In this document: positions 24,570-32,793 of the stretch, one piece after another | Layout: every line of letters starts with the position of its first letter | Numbering within the stretch: the first letter of the stretch is position 1 | DNA from: JAOPZW01 sp963788935 | Lineage (GTDB): Bacteria > Actinomycetota > Thermoleophilia > Solirubrobacterales > Solirubrobacteraceae | Direction of reading: 5' to 3' | Length of the DNA: 64,000 nt | Assembly (NCBI GenBank): GCA_963788935.1 | Contig: CAWBIM010000003.1 | Coordinates: 62,001-126,000 of the forward strand | The notes under the pieces: generated by a model | Told to the model about the DNA's origin: nothing | Databases searched by the model: none | What the model saw: only the letters and a program-made list of their open reading frames with translations | Program-made: the position numbers and the translations under genes

Positions 24570-25458
24570 TCAGCGCACCAGCGCGTCCCGCCGCTCGCCC
24601 ATGCGGGCCGGACGATCACGGCCGTCGCCGTCCCCGAGCGCCTCCTCCGCCGTCGCCCCGAAGCGCACCAGGCGCCCGCCGAACGCGATCGCGCAGGCCG
24701 CGAACCACGCCCAGCCGAGCACGACGCCCGCGACGACGTCGCTCACCCAGTGCACGTCGAGCAGCACGCGCGTCGAGGCGATCGCGGCGGCCATCCCGGC
24801 CGCGAGGCCGGCGAGCACGACCCGCTGGTGGCGCGTCGCTTCGCGCGCGAGCACGAGCGCCGCCGCGGCGAAGAACGCCGCCGTCCACGACGAGTGCCCG
24901 CTCGGGAAGGACGGGCCGAGGGCCGCGGCCACCGGGTTGAACGACGGCCGCACGCGATCGGCGAAGTGCTTGATCGTCGTCGTCGCGAGCCCGTTGCCCG
25001 CGACCACGACCACGAGGAACGGCGCGATCCAGACGGTTGCGGGTCCGGATCGTCTCGACGACCGCGAACGCCGCGGCCAGGACGATCACGGAGCGCGGCT
25101 GGCCCACGTTCGTCAGCGCGCCGAGGACGTCGTTCGTGAACGGCGTGGCGTGCGCGTGGCCCCACTTCGCCGCGGCGGCGTCGAGCCCGATCGCGTCCGG
25201 ATCGCCGCGCAGGAGGAACGCGAGCAGGACCAGGAGCAGCCCGCCGCCGACGAGCACGACGAGCGCCAGGGTCAGCGCGAGCCCCGTCGCCGCGCCGGGA
25301 TCGAGGCGCCGGGCCCAGCCCGCCAGCGGCTCGTCGGGCCGCGGATCCACGTGCGGCCAGCGGCGCGCCAGCAGGGCGACGGCGGTGCCGACAACGACGG
25401 TTGCGAGGACTAGAGCGACGAGCGGCAGGGAAAGAGCCCGGGTGGAGGGATGGTCCAG
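24570..25458 (-). CDS. PAP2-family membrane phosphatase, frameshifted, start unclear
   Basis: Lipid phosphatase or related enzyme of the PAP2 superfamily. The N-terminal half (five hydrophobic helices) and the C-terminal half with KHFADRVRP, PSFPSGHSS and the STRVLLDVHWVSDVVAG catalytic-His motif are in different frames; removal of one base near 25035-25042 joins them through RTVWIAPFLVVVVAGNG. No ATG, GTG or TTG precedes the hydrophobic start; CTG at 25458 (9 nt after TACTGC) is the best candidate. Divergent from a second PAP2 gene. Confidence 0.75.
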
Positions 25459-25498
25459 ATCGTGGGTGCAGTACCCGCCCGGGAAGGGAGAGACTCGT

Positions 25499-26347
25499 AT
25501 GGCCCGAGACAGGCGTGAGCAGGCGCAGGACGACGGCTGGGCGAGCGGCCCGCTGCGGGCGCGGCCCGGCGGACCCGCCGAGCGCTTCGCCGACCGCATC
25601 GGCCTGCGCCACCCCGCCGCCGTCTTCTTCGCGGCGCTGTTCTCCGCGTTCGCCGTCCTGATCGTGGTGTCGCTCGCCGTCGGGTACGTCCTGACGCACG
25701 TGCTCCTCGACGCGGGCGGCCTCGGCCTGTCCGCCGCCGACAACGGCGCGATCCGCGAGATCGTCAAGGAGCGCAGCGGCTCCCTCGACACGCTGTCCGC
25801 GATCGGGTCGACCGTCGGCGGTGCGCCCGTGCTGCCGATCCTCGTCGCCCTCGTCGCGATCGTGTGCGCGTTCCAGCGCCGCTGGCGCATCGCCGCCTTC
25901 GCGGTCTTCGTGCTCTCGATCGAGTCGGCGACCTACCGCATCACGTCGCTCGTGCTCCCGCGCCAGCGCCCGGACGTCGCGCGCCTCGAGGACCTGCCCG
26001 CGAACGCGAGCTACCCGTCCGGCCACACCGCCGCGTCGATCGCCGTCTACGCCGGCCTCGTGTTCCTGCTCGTCTCCGGCGCCGGCAACCGCACCGTCCG
26101 CGCCATCGGCTGGGTCGCGGCGATCGTCCTGCCGGTGTTCGTCGCGATGTCGCGGATGTACCGCGGCATGCACCATCCGCTGGACGTCGCCGGCGGGATC
26201 CTCATCGGCGTCGGCGCGATGATGGTGCTGCTGTTCGCGTGCCGCGCGGCGGGCGTCGTCGCCCACGCTCCGGCCCGCGAGAGCCGCACCGGCGCGCGCC
26301 AGACGCCGTCGCGGTCGCGCCGCGACCGCGTGCAGGCCACCTCGTGA
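25499..26347 (+). CDS. PAP2-family membrane phosphatase
   Basis: 282 residues, six predicted helices. Catalytic motifs complete: LPRQRPD (K/RxxxxxxRP type), ANASYPSGHTA (PSGH) and SRMYRGMHHPLDVAGG (SRxxxxxHxxxD). Likely dephosphorylates undecaprenyl pyrophosphate or phosphatidic acid at the outer face of the membrane. ATG at 25499 has a GGGAG Shine-Dalgarno. The stop overlaps the lipid-kinase GTG by 4 nt, linking a phosphatase and a kinase of lipid substrates in one operon. Confidence 0.88.
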   Translation: MARDRREQAQDDGWASGPLRARPGGPAERFADRIGLRHPAAVFFAALFSAFAVLIVVSLAVGYVLTHVLLDAGGLGLSAADNGAIREIVKERSGSLDTLSAIGSTVGGAPVLPILVALVAIVCAFQRRWRIAAFAVFVLSIESATYRITSLVLPRQRPDVARLEDLPANASYPSGHTAASIAVYAGLVFLLVSGAGNRTVRAIGWVAAIVLPVFVAMSRMYRGMHHPLDVAGGILIGVGAMMVLLFACRAAGVVAHAPARESRTGARQTPSRSRRDRVQATS

Positions 26348-27234
26348 AGATCGCGGTCGTCGCCCACGCCGAGAAGACGCTCGGCGGCGGCCTTCCGGAG
26401 CTGCGCCGCGTCCTTGCCGACCGCGGCCACCCGGACCCCCTGTGGTACGAGGTGCCCAAGGCGAAGAAGGCGCCCGAGCAGGCCCGCCGCGCCCTCGACG
26501 AGGGCGCGGACCTCGTCTTCGCGTGGGGCGGCGACGGCACGGTGCGCCGCTGCATCGGCGAGCTCGCCGGCAGCGACGCGTGTCTCGCCGTCATCCCGGC
26601 CGGCACCGCGAACCTCTTCGCGACGAACCTCGGGATCCCGAAGGACATCGAGCGCGCGGTGACGATCGGGCTCGGCGGCCGGCGGCGGCGCTACGACGTC
26701 GGGCGCTTCGCCGGCGAGCGCTTCGCGGTCATGGCCGGCGTCGGCTTCGACGCGCAGATGATCCGCGACGCCGACGACCTCAAGGACCGCATCGGCCGCG
26801 CGGCGTACCTCGTCAGCGGCTCACGGCACCTGCGCCAGAAGCCCTTCGAGGCCGCGATCGACGTCGACGGCGCCGAGTGGTTCTCCGGGCCCGCGACGTG
26901 CATCCTCGTGGGCAACGTCGGCGAGCTGTTCGGCGGCGTCGAGGTCTTCCCCGACGCGGTGCCCGACGACGGCAAGCTCGAGCTCGGCGTCTGCACCGCC
27001 GACGGCCTCGTCCAGTGGGCGCGCACGCTCGCGCGCACCGCCCGCGGCAACCCGACCGCCTCGCCGTTCGTGCGCGCGACGAAGGCGCGCGCCGTGAAGG
27101 TCCGCCTCGACCGCAAGGTGCTCTACGAGCTCGACGGAGGCGACCGCAAGAAGGTCAAGTCATTCAAGGTGAAGATCGAGCCGGGCGCCCTGAGCCTCTG
27201 TGTTCCGGGGCCCGGACAGGGAGAGGAGCACTAG
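26344..27234 (+). CDS. Diacylglycerol kinase-family lipid kinase
   Basis: 296 residues of the DAGK/YegS/BmrU type: KIAVVAHAEKT start, ATP-site GADLVFAWGGDGTVRRCIGELAG with the GGDGT motif, AVIPAGTANLFATNL and a beta-rich C-terminal domain with VEVFPDAVPDDGKLEL. Phosphorylates a lipid such as diacylglycerol or a phosphatidylinositol mannoside precursor. GTG start overlaps the PAP2 stop (GTGA). The DUF1206 gene begins 3 nt after its stop. Confidence 0.9.
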   Translation: MKIAVVAHAEKTLGGGLPELRRVLADRGHPDPLWYEVPKAKKAPEQARRALDEGADLVFAWGGDGTVRRCIGELAGSDACLAVIPAGTANLFATNLGIPKDIERAVTIGLGGRRRRYDVGRFAGERFAVMAGVGFDAQMIRDADDLKDRIGRAAYLVSGSRHLRQKPFEAAIDVDGAEWFSGPATCILVGNVGELFGGVEVFPDAVPDDGKLELGVCTADGLVQWARTLARTARGNPTASPFVRATKARAVKVRLDRKVLYELDGGDRKKVKSFKVKIEPGALSLCVPGPGQGEEH

Positions 27235-27237
27235 AAC

Positions 27238-28116
27238 ATGGCAAGCGGAACCACAGCGCGCAGATTCCTGCGCGGTCCGGAGGCCGGGGGCCGCGAGGCG
27301 GCCCGCCAGGCCGAGGCGGCGGGAGAGGATGTCGCGCGCAGCAAGCAGCTCGAGTGGCTGGCGCGTGCGGGCCTCGTCGCCCGTGGCGCGATCTACGTCC
27401 TCATCGGCGTCCTGGCCGTCAAGGTCGCCCTCGGCGCGGGCGGCGAGACGACCGACCAGCAGGGCGCGCTGAAGACCATCGCGAGCGGCTCGTTCGGCAA
27501 GGTCCTGCTCGCCCTCGTCACGCTCGGGCTGTTCGGCTACGGCCTGTGGCGGCTCGTGCGCGCGGCCATCGGTCATGGCCCGGAGACCGGCGAGGACGAC
27601 ACGAAGGACCGCATCTCCAGCCTCGTCAGCGGCATCGCCTACACCGCGCTCGGGATCACCGCCGTCAAGATCCTCATCGGCTCGAGCTCCAGCAGCAGCT
27701 CGAGCAAGACCGAGAAGGCCACCGGCGGCGTCCTCGGCTGGCCCCTCGGCCGGTACATCGTGATCGTCGCCGGCCTCGTCGTGCTCGGCGTCGCGGTCGA
27801 CCAGGCGCTCAAGGGGATCAAGAAGAAGTTCCTCGAGGACTCGAAGACCGAGCAGATGAGCCCGACCGTCGACCAGGCGTTCACCGCGGTCGGCGTCGTC
27901 GGCCACCTGGCCCGCGCCGTCGTCTTCGCCCTCATCGGCTGGTTCGTCATCAAGGCCGCGATCGACTTCGACCCGGACAAGGCGGTCGGTCTGGACCAGG
28001 CGCTGTCGAAGCTCGCCTCGAGCAGCTTCGGCCCCGCGGTCCTCGGCCTCGTCGCGGCGGGGCTCATCGCCTTCGGCGCCTACTCGGTGCTCGACGCGCG
28101 CTACCGGCGCGTCTGA
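27238..28116 (+). CDS. DUF1206 membrane protein
   Basis: 292 residues with three copies of the DUF1206 unit, each a pair of helices: LARAGLVARGAIYVLIGVLAV, LVSGIAYTALGITAVKILI and VVGHLARAVVFALIGWFVI. Six transmembrane segments overall; cytosolic linkers are Lys/Ser-rich. Function of the family unknown. ATG preceded by GGAGAGGAG, partly inside the kinase gene, so it is the third gene of the PAP2-kinase-DUF1206 operon. Its end overlaps the convergent gene by 16 nt. Confidence 0.9.
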   Translation: MASGTTARRFLRGPEAGGREAARQAEAAGEDVARSKQLEWLARAGLVARGAIYVLIGVLAVKVALGAGGETTDQQGALKTIASGSFGKVLLALVTLGLFGYGLWRLVRAAIGHGPETGEDDTKDRISSLVSGIAYTALGITAVKILIGSSSSSSSSKTEKATGGVLGWPLGRYIVIVAGLVVLGVAVDQALKGIKKKFLEDSKTEQMSPTVDQAFTAVGVVGHLARAVVFALIGWFVIKAAIDFDPDKAVGLDQALSKLASSSFGPAVLGLVAAGLIAFGAYSVLDARYRRV

Positions 28117-28688
28117 CGGCAGTGGTTCCTCACGCGGGTACGTGCGTCGCCGAGTGGTCGCCGGCGCCGCCTGGCTAGGACGCAGACCCGCAGGAATCCC
28201 TCCAGGGATTTCAAGTGGTCGAGGACAACGCCAGGCGGTGATCGGCGGCCGATGGCGGCGTGCGTATCTGGGTGAGGGACCACTACCCAGATGCGGTCGA
28301 ACGCGGCCGGGTCGAGCGGCAGCAGCCAGCAACCGGCGATCCGGCCGCCCGCGAGGCGGTAGAGCCCGACGGTCGACCAGCGCTCCTCGCGCCCGGCGAT
28401 CGTCGCCGTGCCGTCGGTGAGCACGGCGACGCGATCGCCGTCGCCGACGAGCACGTCGCCGGGGTGCATGCGGAACGTGCGCGCCGCGTGGTCGCGCCGG
28501 CGCGCGAAGTACGCCATCACGGCCTCGATGCCGCGGTAGTCGCCGGCGATCGCGTTGACGCCCGGGACGTGCCACTCGATCCCGGGATCGAGCAGGGCGC
28601 GCAGCGGCGCCTCGTCGCCGCCGGCGTAGTACTCGCCCTGGGCCGCGTGCAGGCGGGCGAGGATCGCGGCGGCGGCGGCGCGGTCCAC
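28101..28688 (-). CDS. SnoaL-like (NTF2-fold) protein with C-terminal extension
   Basis: 195 residues. The first 130 form an NTF2-like fold (LHAAQGEYYAGGDEAPLRALLDPGIEWHVPG, FARRRDHAARTFRMHPGDVLV, VGLYRLAGGRIAGCWLLPLDPAAFDRIW), typical of SnoaL-like cyclases or stress-related proteins. The last 60 residues are Arg-rich and atypical for the family; a frameshift near the true stop or read into non-coding sequence is possible. GTG at 28688 sits 5 nt after the upstream stop. Confidence 0.65.
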   Translation of the reverse strand: MDRAAAAAILARLHAAQGEYYAGGDEAPLRALLDPGIEWHVPGVNAIAGDYRGIEAVMAYFARRRDHAARTFRMHPGDVLVGDGDRVAVLTDGTATIAGREERWSTVGLYRLAGGRIAGCWLLPLDPAAFDRIWVVVPHPDTHAAIGRRSPPGVVLDHLKSLEGFLRVCVLARRRRRPLGDARTRVRNHCRQTRR

Positions 28689-28693
28689 GGCCG

Positions 28694-29191
28694 TCAGGCG
28701 ATGACGTCGGTGCCGATCCAGGCGATCAGCGCCACGAGGGCGACGACCGCGCACAGCACGGCGAGCAGCCGCGCGGGGCGCTCGACGGCCCGCACCGGCG
28801 GGCGCTCGGTGAGCAGCTCGGCCTCGAGCAGGACCTCGCGGGCGGGGCCGGCGCCGGACGCCGGGACCATCACGTCGCGCGGGCCGGCGGCGAGCATGTC
28901 GGGGACGTCGAAGCCGCGCGAGCGGCGCAGCATCGACGGCACGCCCTCCTCGAGGAGCAGGCCCTGGATGAGCTCGGCCTCGGCCTGGTTGTGGGCGCCG
29001 AAGACGCGCACGAGGTCGCCCTCGCTGTACTGCGGCTTGATCTTGCGGGCGCGCGCGTGCGCGGCGGACACCGGGGCCTCGAGGTCCGGACGGCCCGCGT
29101 AGGTCAGCGGCATCCCGCACTCCGCGCAGAAGCGCTCGTCGGCCGGGGCAGGCGTGCCGCACCCGGAGCAGACCAGCGCCGGCTCAGGCAC
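28694..29191 (-). CDS. Zinc-ribbon / DUF2007-type protein with C-terminal membrane anchor
   Basis: 165 residues: zinc ribbon CSGCG...CAECG (about 8-27), a middle VRVFGAHNQAEAELIQGLLLEEGVPSMLRRS that matches the DUF2007 putative signal-transducing domain, and a C-terminal transmembrane helix (LLAVLCAVVALVALIAWIG). Starts GTG inside the JAMM peptidase gene, overlapping by 8 nt. Confidence 0.75.
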   Translation of the reverse strand: MPEPALVCSGCGTPAPADERFCAECGMPLTYAGRPDLEAPVSAAHARARKIKPQYSEGDLVRVFGAHNQAEAELIQGLLLEEGVPSMLRRSRGFDVPDMLAAGPRDVMVPASGAGPAREVLLEAELLTERPPVRAVERPARLLAVLCAVVALVALIAWIGTDVIA

Positions 29192-29585
29192 CCACCACCT
29201 CGACCTCGGACACGCGGCCGTCGTCGATGCGGTAGCTGCGCACGACGACCTCCTCGGAGTTCCGGCGCAGGCCGACGATGAGCCACTCCACGCCGGGCCA
29301 GCCGGCGGCGAAGTTGACGTCGGTCTGCGACGGGTAGGGCTCCGAGCGCGTGTGCGAGTGGTAGATGGCGCCGAGCTCGCCGCCCGCGTCCTCGATCTCC
29401 TCGATCGTCTTGTGGACCTCGAGCCCGTCGACCTCGAAGCGCAGCGGGCTGGCGGCCAGGTTCTCGGCCTCGTGGACGCTCACGGCGACGCCGTCCCTGA
29501 CGCCGATCATGCCGCAGCATTCGTTGGGGAAATCGCGCCGGGCGTGGGCGACGATGCGGTCGATGAGCTCGGGGGCGATGTCCAC
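29184..29585 (-). CDS. M67-family JAMM metallopeptidase (Mec-type)
   Basis: 133-residue zinc isopeptidase. JAMM motif complete: Glu22 (PNECCGMIG) and His76-x-His78 then Ser86-x-x-Asp89 (YHSHTRSEPYPSQTD). In Mycobacterium tuberculosis the homologous Mec+ acts next to CysM and CysO, releasing cysteine from the CysO carrier. Here CysM lies 0.3 kb upstream and a CysO-like carrier 5.3 kb away, so the same role is likely. It could also trim the two residues that follow Gly-Gly on that carrier (inference). Confidence 0.87.
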   Translation of the reverse strand: MDIAPELIDRIVAHARRDFPNECCGMIGVRDGVAVSVHEAENLAASPLRFEVDGLEVHKTIEEIEDAGGELGAIYHSHTRSEPYPSQTDVNFAAGWPGVEWLIVGLRRNSEEVVVRSYRIDDGRVSEVEVVGA

Positions 29586-29638
29586 GCCCCGAGGGTATCG
29601 GTCGGCCCGCGCGGGCCGGCGCGGGAGGCTCCCGCCGG

Positions 29639-29824
29639 CTACTCGCTCTTGATCGCGGGCCGCTCGTCGTCGTCGCGGCGCTCGTTCTCGCCCGAGAGCG
29701 ACTCCTTGAACTCGCGCATGCCCTTGCCGAGGGACTTGCCCACCTCGGGCAGCTTCTTCGGCCCGAGCACGATCAGGGCGATGGCGAGAATGACGATGAG
29801 CTCCATGGGGCCGACGTTCGGCAT
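29639..29824 (-). CDS. tatA: Twin-arginine translocase subunit TatA
   Basis: 61 residues: MELIVILAIALIVLGPKKLPEVGKSLGKGMREFKES contains the membrane helix, the LGPKKLP hinge and the amphipathic helix of TatA/E, followed by a charged tail. Builds the export pore for folded proteins. GAAGGAA Shine-Dalgarno before the ATG; TAGGAT -10 about 30 nt upstream. A Tat-signal multicopper oxidase is encoded 3 kb away; tatC is not in the window. Confidence 0.92.
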   Translation of the reverse strand: MPNVGPMELIVILAIALIVLGPKKLPEVGKSLGKGMREFKESLSGENERRDDDERPAIKSE

Positions 29825-29891
29825 CCGGGTTCCTTCTCTCGGTTGACGGAGTGATCCTACGCCGGTCGGCGCGGCCGCCCGCCGGGTGGGT

Positions 29892-30869
29892 CTACCACCA
29901 GACCGTGGAGTCGAGGTTCTCGATCTCCTCCACGGGGCGCGTGTAGATGCCGCTGGAGAGGTACTTCCAGCCGTCGTCGCAGACGATGAACACGACGTTG
30001 CCCTCGTCCATCTCGTTCGCGATCCGCACGGCGATCGACGCGATCGCGCCGGACGAGACGCCCGCGAAGACCCCCTCCTCGTCGAGGAGCTTGCGCGTCC
30101 AGACCACGGCGTCGTGGTTCGTGACGAAGATCTTCCGGTCGAGCAGGCTCAGGTCGATGATCGGCGGGATGAAGCCGTCGTCGAGGGAGCGCAGGCCCTG
30201 GACGGGCTCGCCCTGCATGGGCTCCGCGGCGACGATCTTGACCTGGTCGCCGAGCTCCTCCCGGAAACGGCGCGCGTTGCCCATCAGCGTGCCGCCGGTG
30301 CCGAGGCCGGCGACGAACGCGGCGACGTCGCCGTCGAGCTCCTCGAGGATCTCGGGCGCCGTGCCGTTGTAGTGCGCGCGCGGGTTGGCCTCGTTGCCGT
30401 ACTGGTAGGGCATGTAGTAGCTCGAGTCGTCCGCGGCCATCTCGACGGCCATCGCCACCGCGCCGTTCGAGCCCTGCGCGCCCGGCGAGTAGACGATCTC
30501 GGCGCCGTACATCTGCAGCAGCTGCGTGCGCTCGGGCGTCACGTTGTCGGGCATGACGACCTTGAGCTTGTAGCCCTTGCGGGCGCAGATCATCGCGAGC
30601 GAGATCCCGGTGTTGCCCGAGGTCGGCTCGAGGATCGTCTGGCCCGGGCGGATGAGCCCGTTCTCCTCGGCGTCCTCGATCATCGACCGGGCGACGCGGT
30701 CCTTGACCGACCCGGTCGGGTTGAACGACTCCATCTTGGCCCAGATGCGGACGCCCGGCTTGGGCGACAGGCGGCGCAACTCGACCAGCGGCGTGTTGCC
30801 GATGGCCTGGACGAGGTCCGAGTAGCGGCCGCCGCAGGGGCGGTTGGTGAGGGGCGGGAGGGCAGACAT
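29892..30869 (-). CDS. cysM: Cysteine synthase, likely CysM type
   Basis: PLP beta-replacement enzyme, 325 residues. SFNPTGSVKDRVA carries the PLP lysine, EPTSGNTGISLAM binds the substrate carboxylate and GLGTGGTLMG the phosphate. In Mycobacterium tuberculosis CysM uses O-phosphoserine plus a thiocarboxylated CysO; the presence here of CysO-, MoeZ- and Mec-like genes suggests the same chemistry. The C terminus (DSTVWW) is aromatic-ended, recalling the CysM active-site tail. Discrimination from CysK by sequence alone is not certain. Promoter: TACAGT 10 nt before the ATG. Confidence 0.9.
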   Translation of the reverse strand: MSALPPLTNRPCGGRYSDLVQAIGNTPLVELRRLSPKPGVRIWAKMESFNPTGSVKDRVARSMIEDAEENGLIRPGQTILEPTSGNTGISLAMICARKGYKLKVVMPDNVTPERTQLLQMYGAEIVYSPGAQGSNGAVAMAVEMAADDSSYYMPYQYGNEANPRAHYNGTAPEILEELDGDVAAFVAGLGTGGTLMGNARRFREELGDQVKIVAAEPMQGEPVQGLRSLDDGFIPPIIDLSLLDRKIFVTNHDAVVWTRKLLDEEGVFAGVSSGAIASIAVRIANEMDEGNVVFIVCDDGWKYLSSGIYTRPVEEIENLDSTVWW

Positions 30870-30908
30870 CGCTTTACAAACTGTAGCGAGGTCCGCCCCG
30901 AGATCCGG

Positions 30909-30926
30909 CGCGGCTGTCAGGCCGCG
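30909..30926 (-). terminator. Hairpin after the aminotransferase gene
   Basis: CGCGGC/GCCGCG 6-bp stem with a 6-nt loop, just past the minus-strand stop at 30931. No U-run, so a weak terminator or processing signal separating it from cysM. Confidence 0.4.
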
Positions 30927-30930
30927 TTGT

Positions 30931-32304
30931 TCACGACGTGACGTCGCGCGCGAAGGCCTCGAACGCGTCGATGTAGCGCTGCAGATCCGCGTCGCTGTGG
31001 GCGACCGACAGCGTCCACTGCTCGTCGACGCCCGGCGTCATGAAGATGCCGTGGTTCATGTGGTACAGCCAGGCGAGGGTCGAGAGTTCCTCGTCGACCT
31101 TCGTCGCGTAGTCGCGGTACTCGTACAGCGGCTCGGACGCGAACACGACGCAGCCCTTGGCCGCGAGACCGACCGTGTGGCACGGCAGCCCGTGGCGCGC
31201 GATGACGTCGTCGAGCCCCGCGAGCAGGCGCTCGTTGGCGGCCTCGAGCGACGCGTACGCCTCGTCGGTGAGGACCTCGAGGAGCGTCGCCTGCGCGGCG
31301 GCCATGACCAGCGGGTTGCCGTTGAACGTGCCGACCTGGCGCACCTGGCCGCCCGCGATCAACGCGGCGAGCGGCTCGGTCATGCCGATCGCGCCGCCGG
31401 GGTAGCCGCCGCAGGTCGCCTTGGCCAGGCAGACGATGTCGGGCTGGACGCCGAAGCGCGCGGTCGCGCCGCCGGGGCCGATCGTGCAGCCGGTCTTCAC
31501 CTCGTCGAAGATCAGGACGATGCCGTGGCGGTCGCACAGCTCGCGCGCCCGCTCGAGGTAGCCCGGCTTCGGGCAGACGATCGTGATGTTCATCATCGCC
31601 GGCTCGAGGATGAGCGCGGCGACGCGGTCGCCGATGTCGTCGAGCACGCGCTCGAGGAGGTCCGCGTCGTTGAAGGCGATCGCCTTCGTCAGGTCGGTCA
31701 CGGCCTTCGGCTTGCCTCCCCCGAACGGGACGCTGCCCGGCTCCTCGCGCGGGCCGAGCTCGTCGAGCGGTGGGCGGACCGACACCATCACGGCGTCGTG
31801 GTGACCGTGGTAGGAGCCCTCGATCTTCAGGACGAGGTCGCGCCCCGTGGCGCCGCGGGCGAGGTGGATCGCGTCCATCGTCGACTCGGTCCCCGAGTTC
31901 GTGAAGCGCCACTGCGGCAGGCCGAAGCGTCGCTTGAGCTCCTGGGCGACGACGATCGAGCCGTCGGTCGGCGCGGCGAAGTGCGAGCCCCGCGCGGCGC
32001 GCTCGGAGACGGCCCGCACGATCGCCGGGTTCGCGTGGCCGACGCACATGACGCCGAAGCCGTTGTGGAAGTCGACGTACTCGTTGCCGTCGACGTCCCA
32101 CACCCGCGACCCCTCGCCGTGCGACAGATAGATCGGGCGCGGGTCGGCGGCCTGGAACGAGCTCGGCACGCCGCGCGGCATGACCGTCACGGCGCGCTCG
32201 AACGCGGCCTGTGAGGCGGTGGTGCGCTCGAGGAGCGCGGCCCGCTCGCGCTCGATCAGCTCGAGCAGGCGGGCACGGTCGATCGCGGCGGAGGTGGTGG
32301 CCAT
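30931..32304 (-). CDS. Class III aminotransferase (glutamate-1-semialdehyde aminomutase-like)
   Basis: 457 residues. Fold-type I PLP enzyme: TNSGTESTMDAIHLAR, GSYHGHHDAVMVS, VLIFDEVKTGC with the PLP Asp, and LAKATCGGYPGGAIG with the Schiff-base Lys. Overall closest in look to HemL (GSAM), but the canonical GGGLPVGAYGG is replaced by CGGYPGGAIGM and no other heme genes are near, so a related aminotransferase is possible. ATG 32304 has TACATT 7 nt upstream, indicating a leaderless message; the frame open further upstream is not used. Confidence 0.85.
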   Translation of the reverse strand: MATTSAAIDRARLLELIERERAALLERTTASQAAFERAVTVMPRGVPSSFQAADPRPIYLSHGEGSRVWDVDGNEYVDFHNGFGVMCVGHANPAIVRAVSERAARGSHFAAPTDGSIVVAQELKRRFGLPQWRFTNSGTESTMDAIHLARGATGRDLVLKIEGSYHGHHDAVMVSVRPPLDELGPREEPGSVPFGGGKPKAVTDLTKAIAFNDADLLERVLDDIGDRVAALILEPAMMNITIVCPKPGYLERARELCDRHGIVLIFDEVKTGCTIGPGGATARFGVQPDIVCLAKATCGGYPGGAIGMTEPLAALIAGGQVRQVGTFNGNPLVMAAAQATLLEVLTDEAYASLEAANERLLAGLDDVIARHGLPCHTVGLAAKGCVVFASEPLYEYRDYATKVDEELSTLAWLYHMNHGIFMTPGVDEQWTLSVAHSDADLQRYIDAFEAFARDVTS

Positions 32305-32458
32305 GCCGAGGAATGTACGACCACCGACGGCGGCGCGAGGGGCGGTTATCCCACCATCGCCCGCATCGCGCGGTTGCCCCGACCCGCCGACGCGCAAGGG
32401 GTACTCGATGTCATGCGGATGACACACTTGGTGAATCGCGCAAACCTCTACAAAAACC

Positions 32459-32487
32459 TTGACTGTCGGTGCGGCTTCTGGGATGTT
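32459..32487 (+). promoter_or_regulatory. Sigma-70-type promoter TTGACT-N17-GATGTT
   Basis: Good -35 with ideal 17-nt spacing to a fair -10. It would start transcription near 32494, about 33 nt before the ATG of the 18-codon ORF. A true -35 box is unusual among the promoters of this window. Confidence 0.5.
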
Positions 32488-32526
32488 CGCGCCAGCAATT
32501 ACGGGGCAGTTTTTGGGGGGCGGACG

Positions 32527-32583
32527 ATGAGCCTGATCCGAGTCCAGTCGAGGGATCTTCGTAAGTCACGGAAGGGCGGTTAG
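32527..32583 (+). CDS. 18-codon ORF in a self-contained transcription unit
   Basis: Encodes MSLIRVQSRDLRKSRKGG, a small basic peptide, preceded by GTTTTTGGGGGG as a G-rich ribosome site and followed within 3 nt by a strong terminator hairpin. The codons are less GC-biased than in neighbouring genes. Either a small protein, a leader, or the coding part of a regulatory RNA. Confidence 0.45.
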   Translation: MSLIRVQSRDLRKSRKGG

Positions 32584-32586
32584 GCC

Positions 32587-32617
32587 CGCCCGTCGCCGGC
32601 CACACCGGCGACGGGCG
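32587..32617 (+). terminator. Strong 13-bp terminator hairpin
   Basis: Perfect 13-bp inverted repeat CGCCCGTCGCCGG / CCGGCGACGGGCG with a 5-nt loop, immediately after the 18-codon ORF. No U-run, as is usual for high-GC actinobacterial terminators. It would also shield the oxidase gene from upstream transcription. Confidence 0.7.
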
Positions 32618-32793
32618 ACTCGCGTGCGCTGACGCGCACCCGCCGGCAGATCCTGCACGTGCCGGCAGACATGAGTGACATGCGCGGGGGCTGCGCATGG
32701 ACTTCCAATAACTCGTCGGCACGTCTGCGCATTTTTGGTGACAGCGTGGAAGTCGACGACGCCATGTCTCGCTGTTCGCATTTGGGGGGAATA

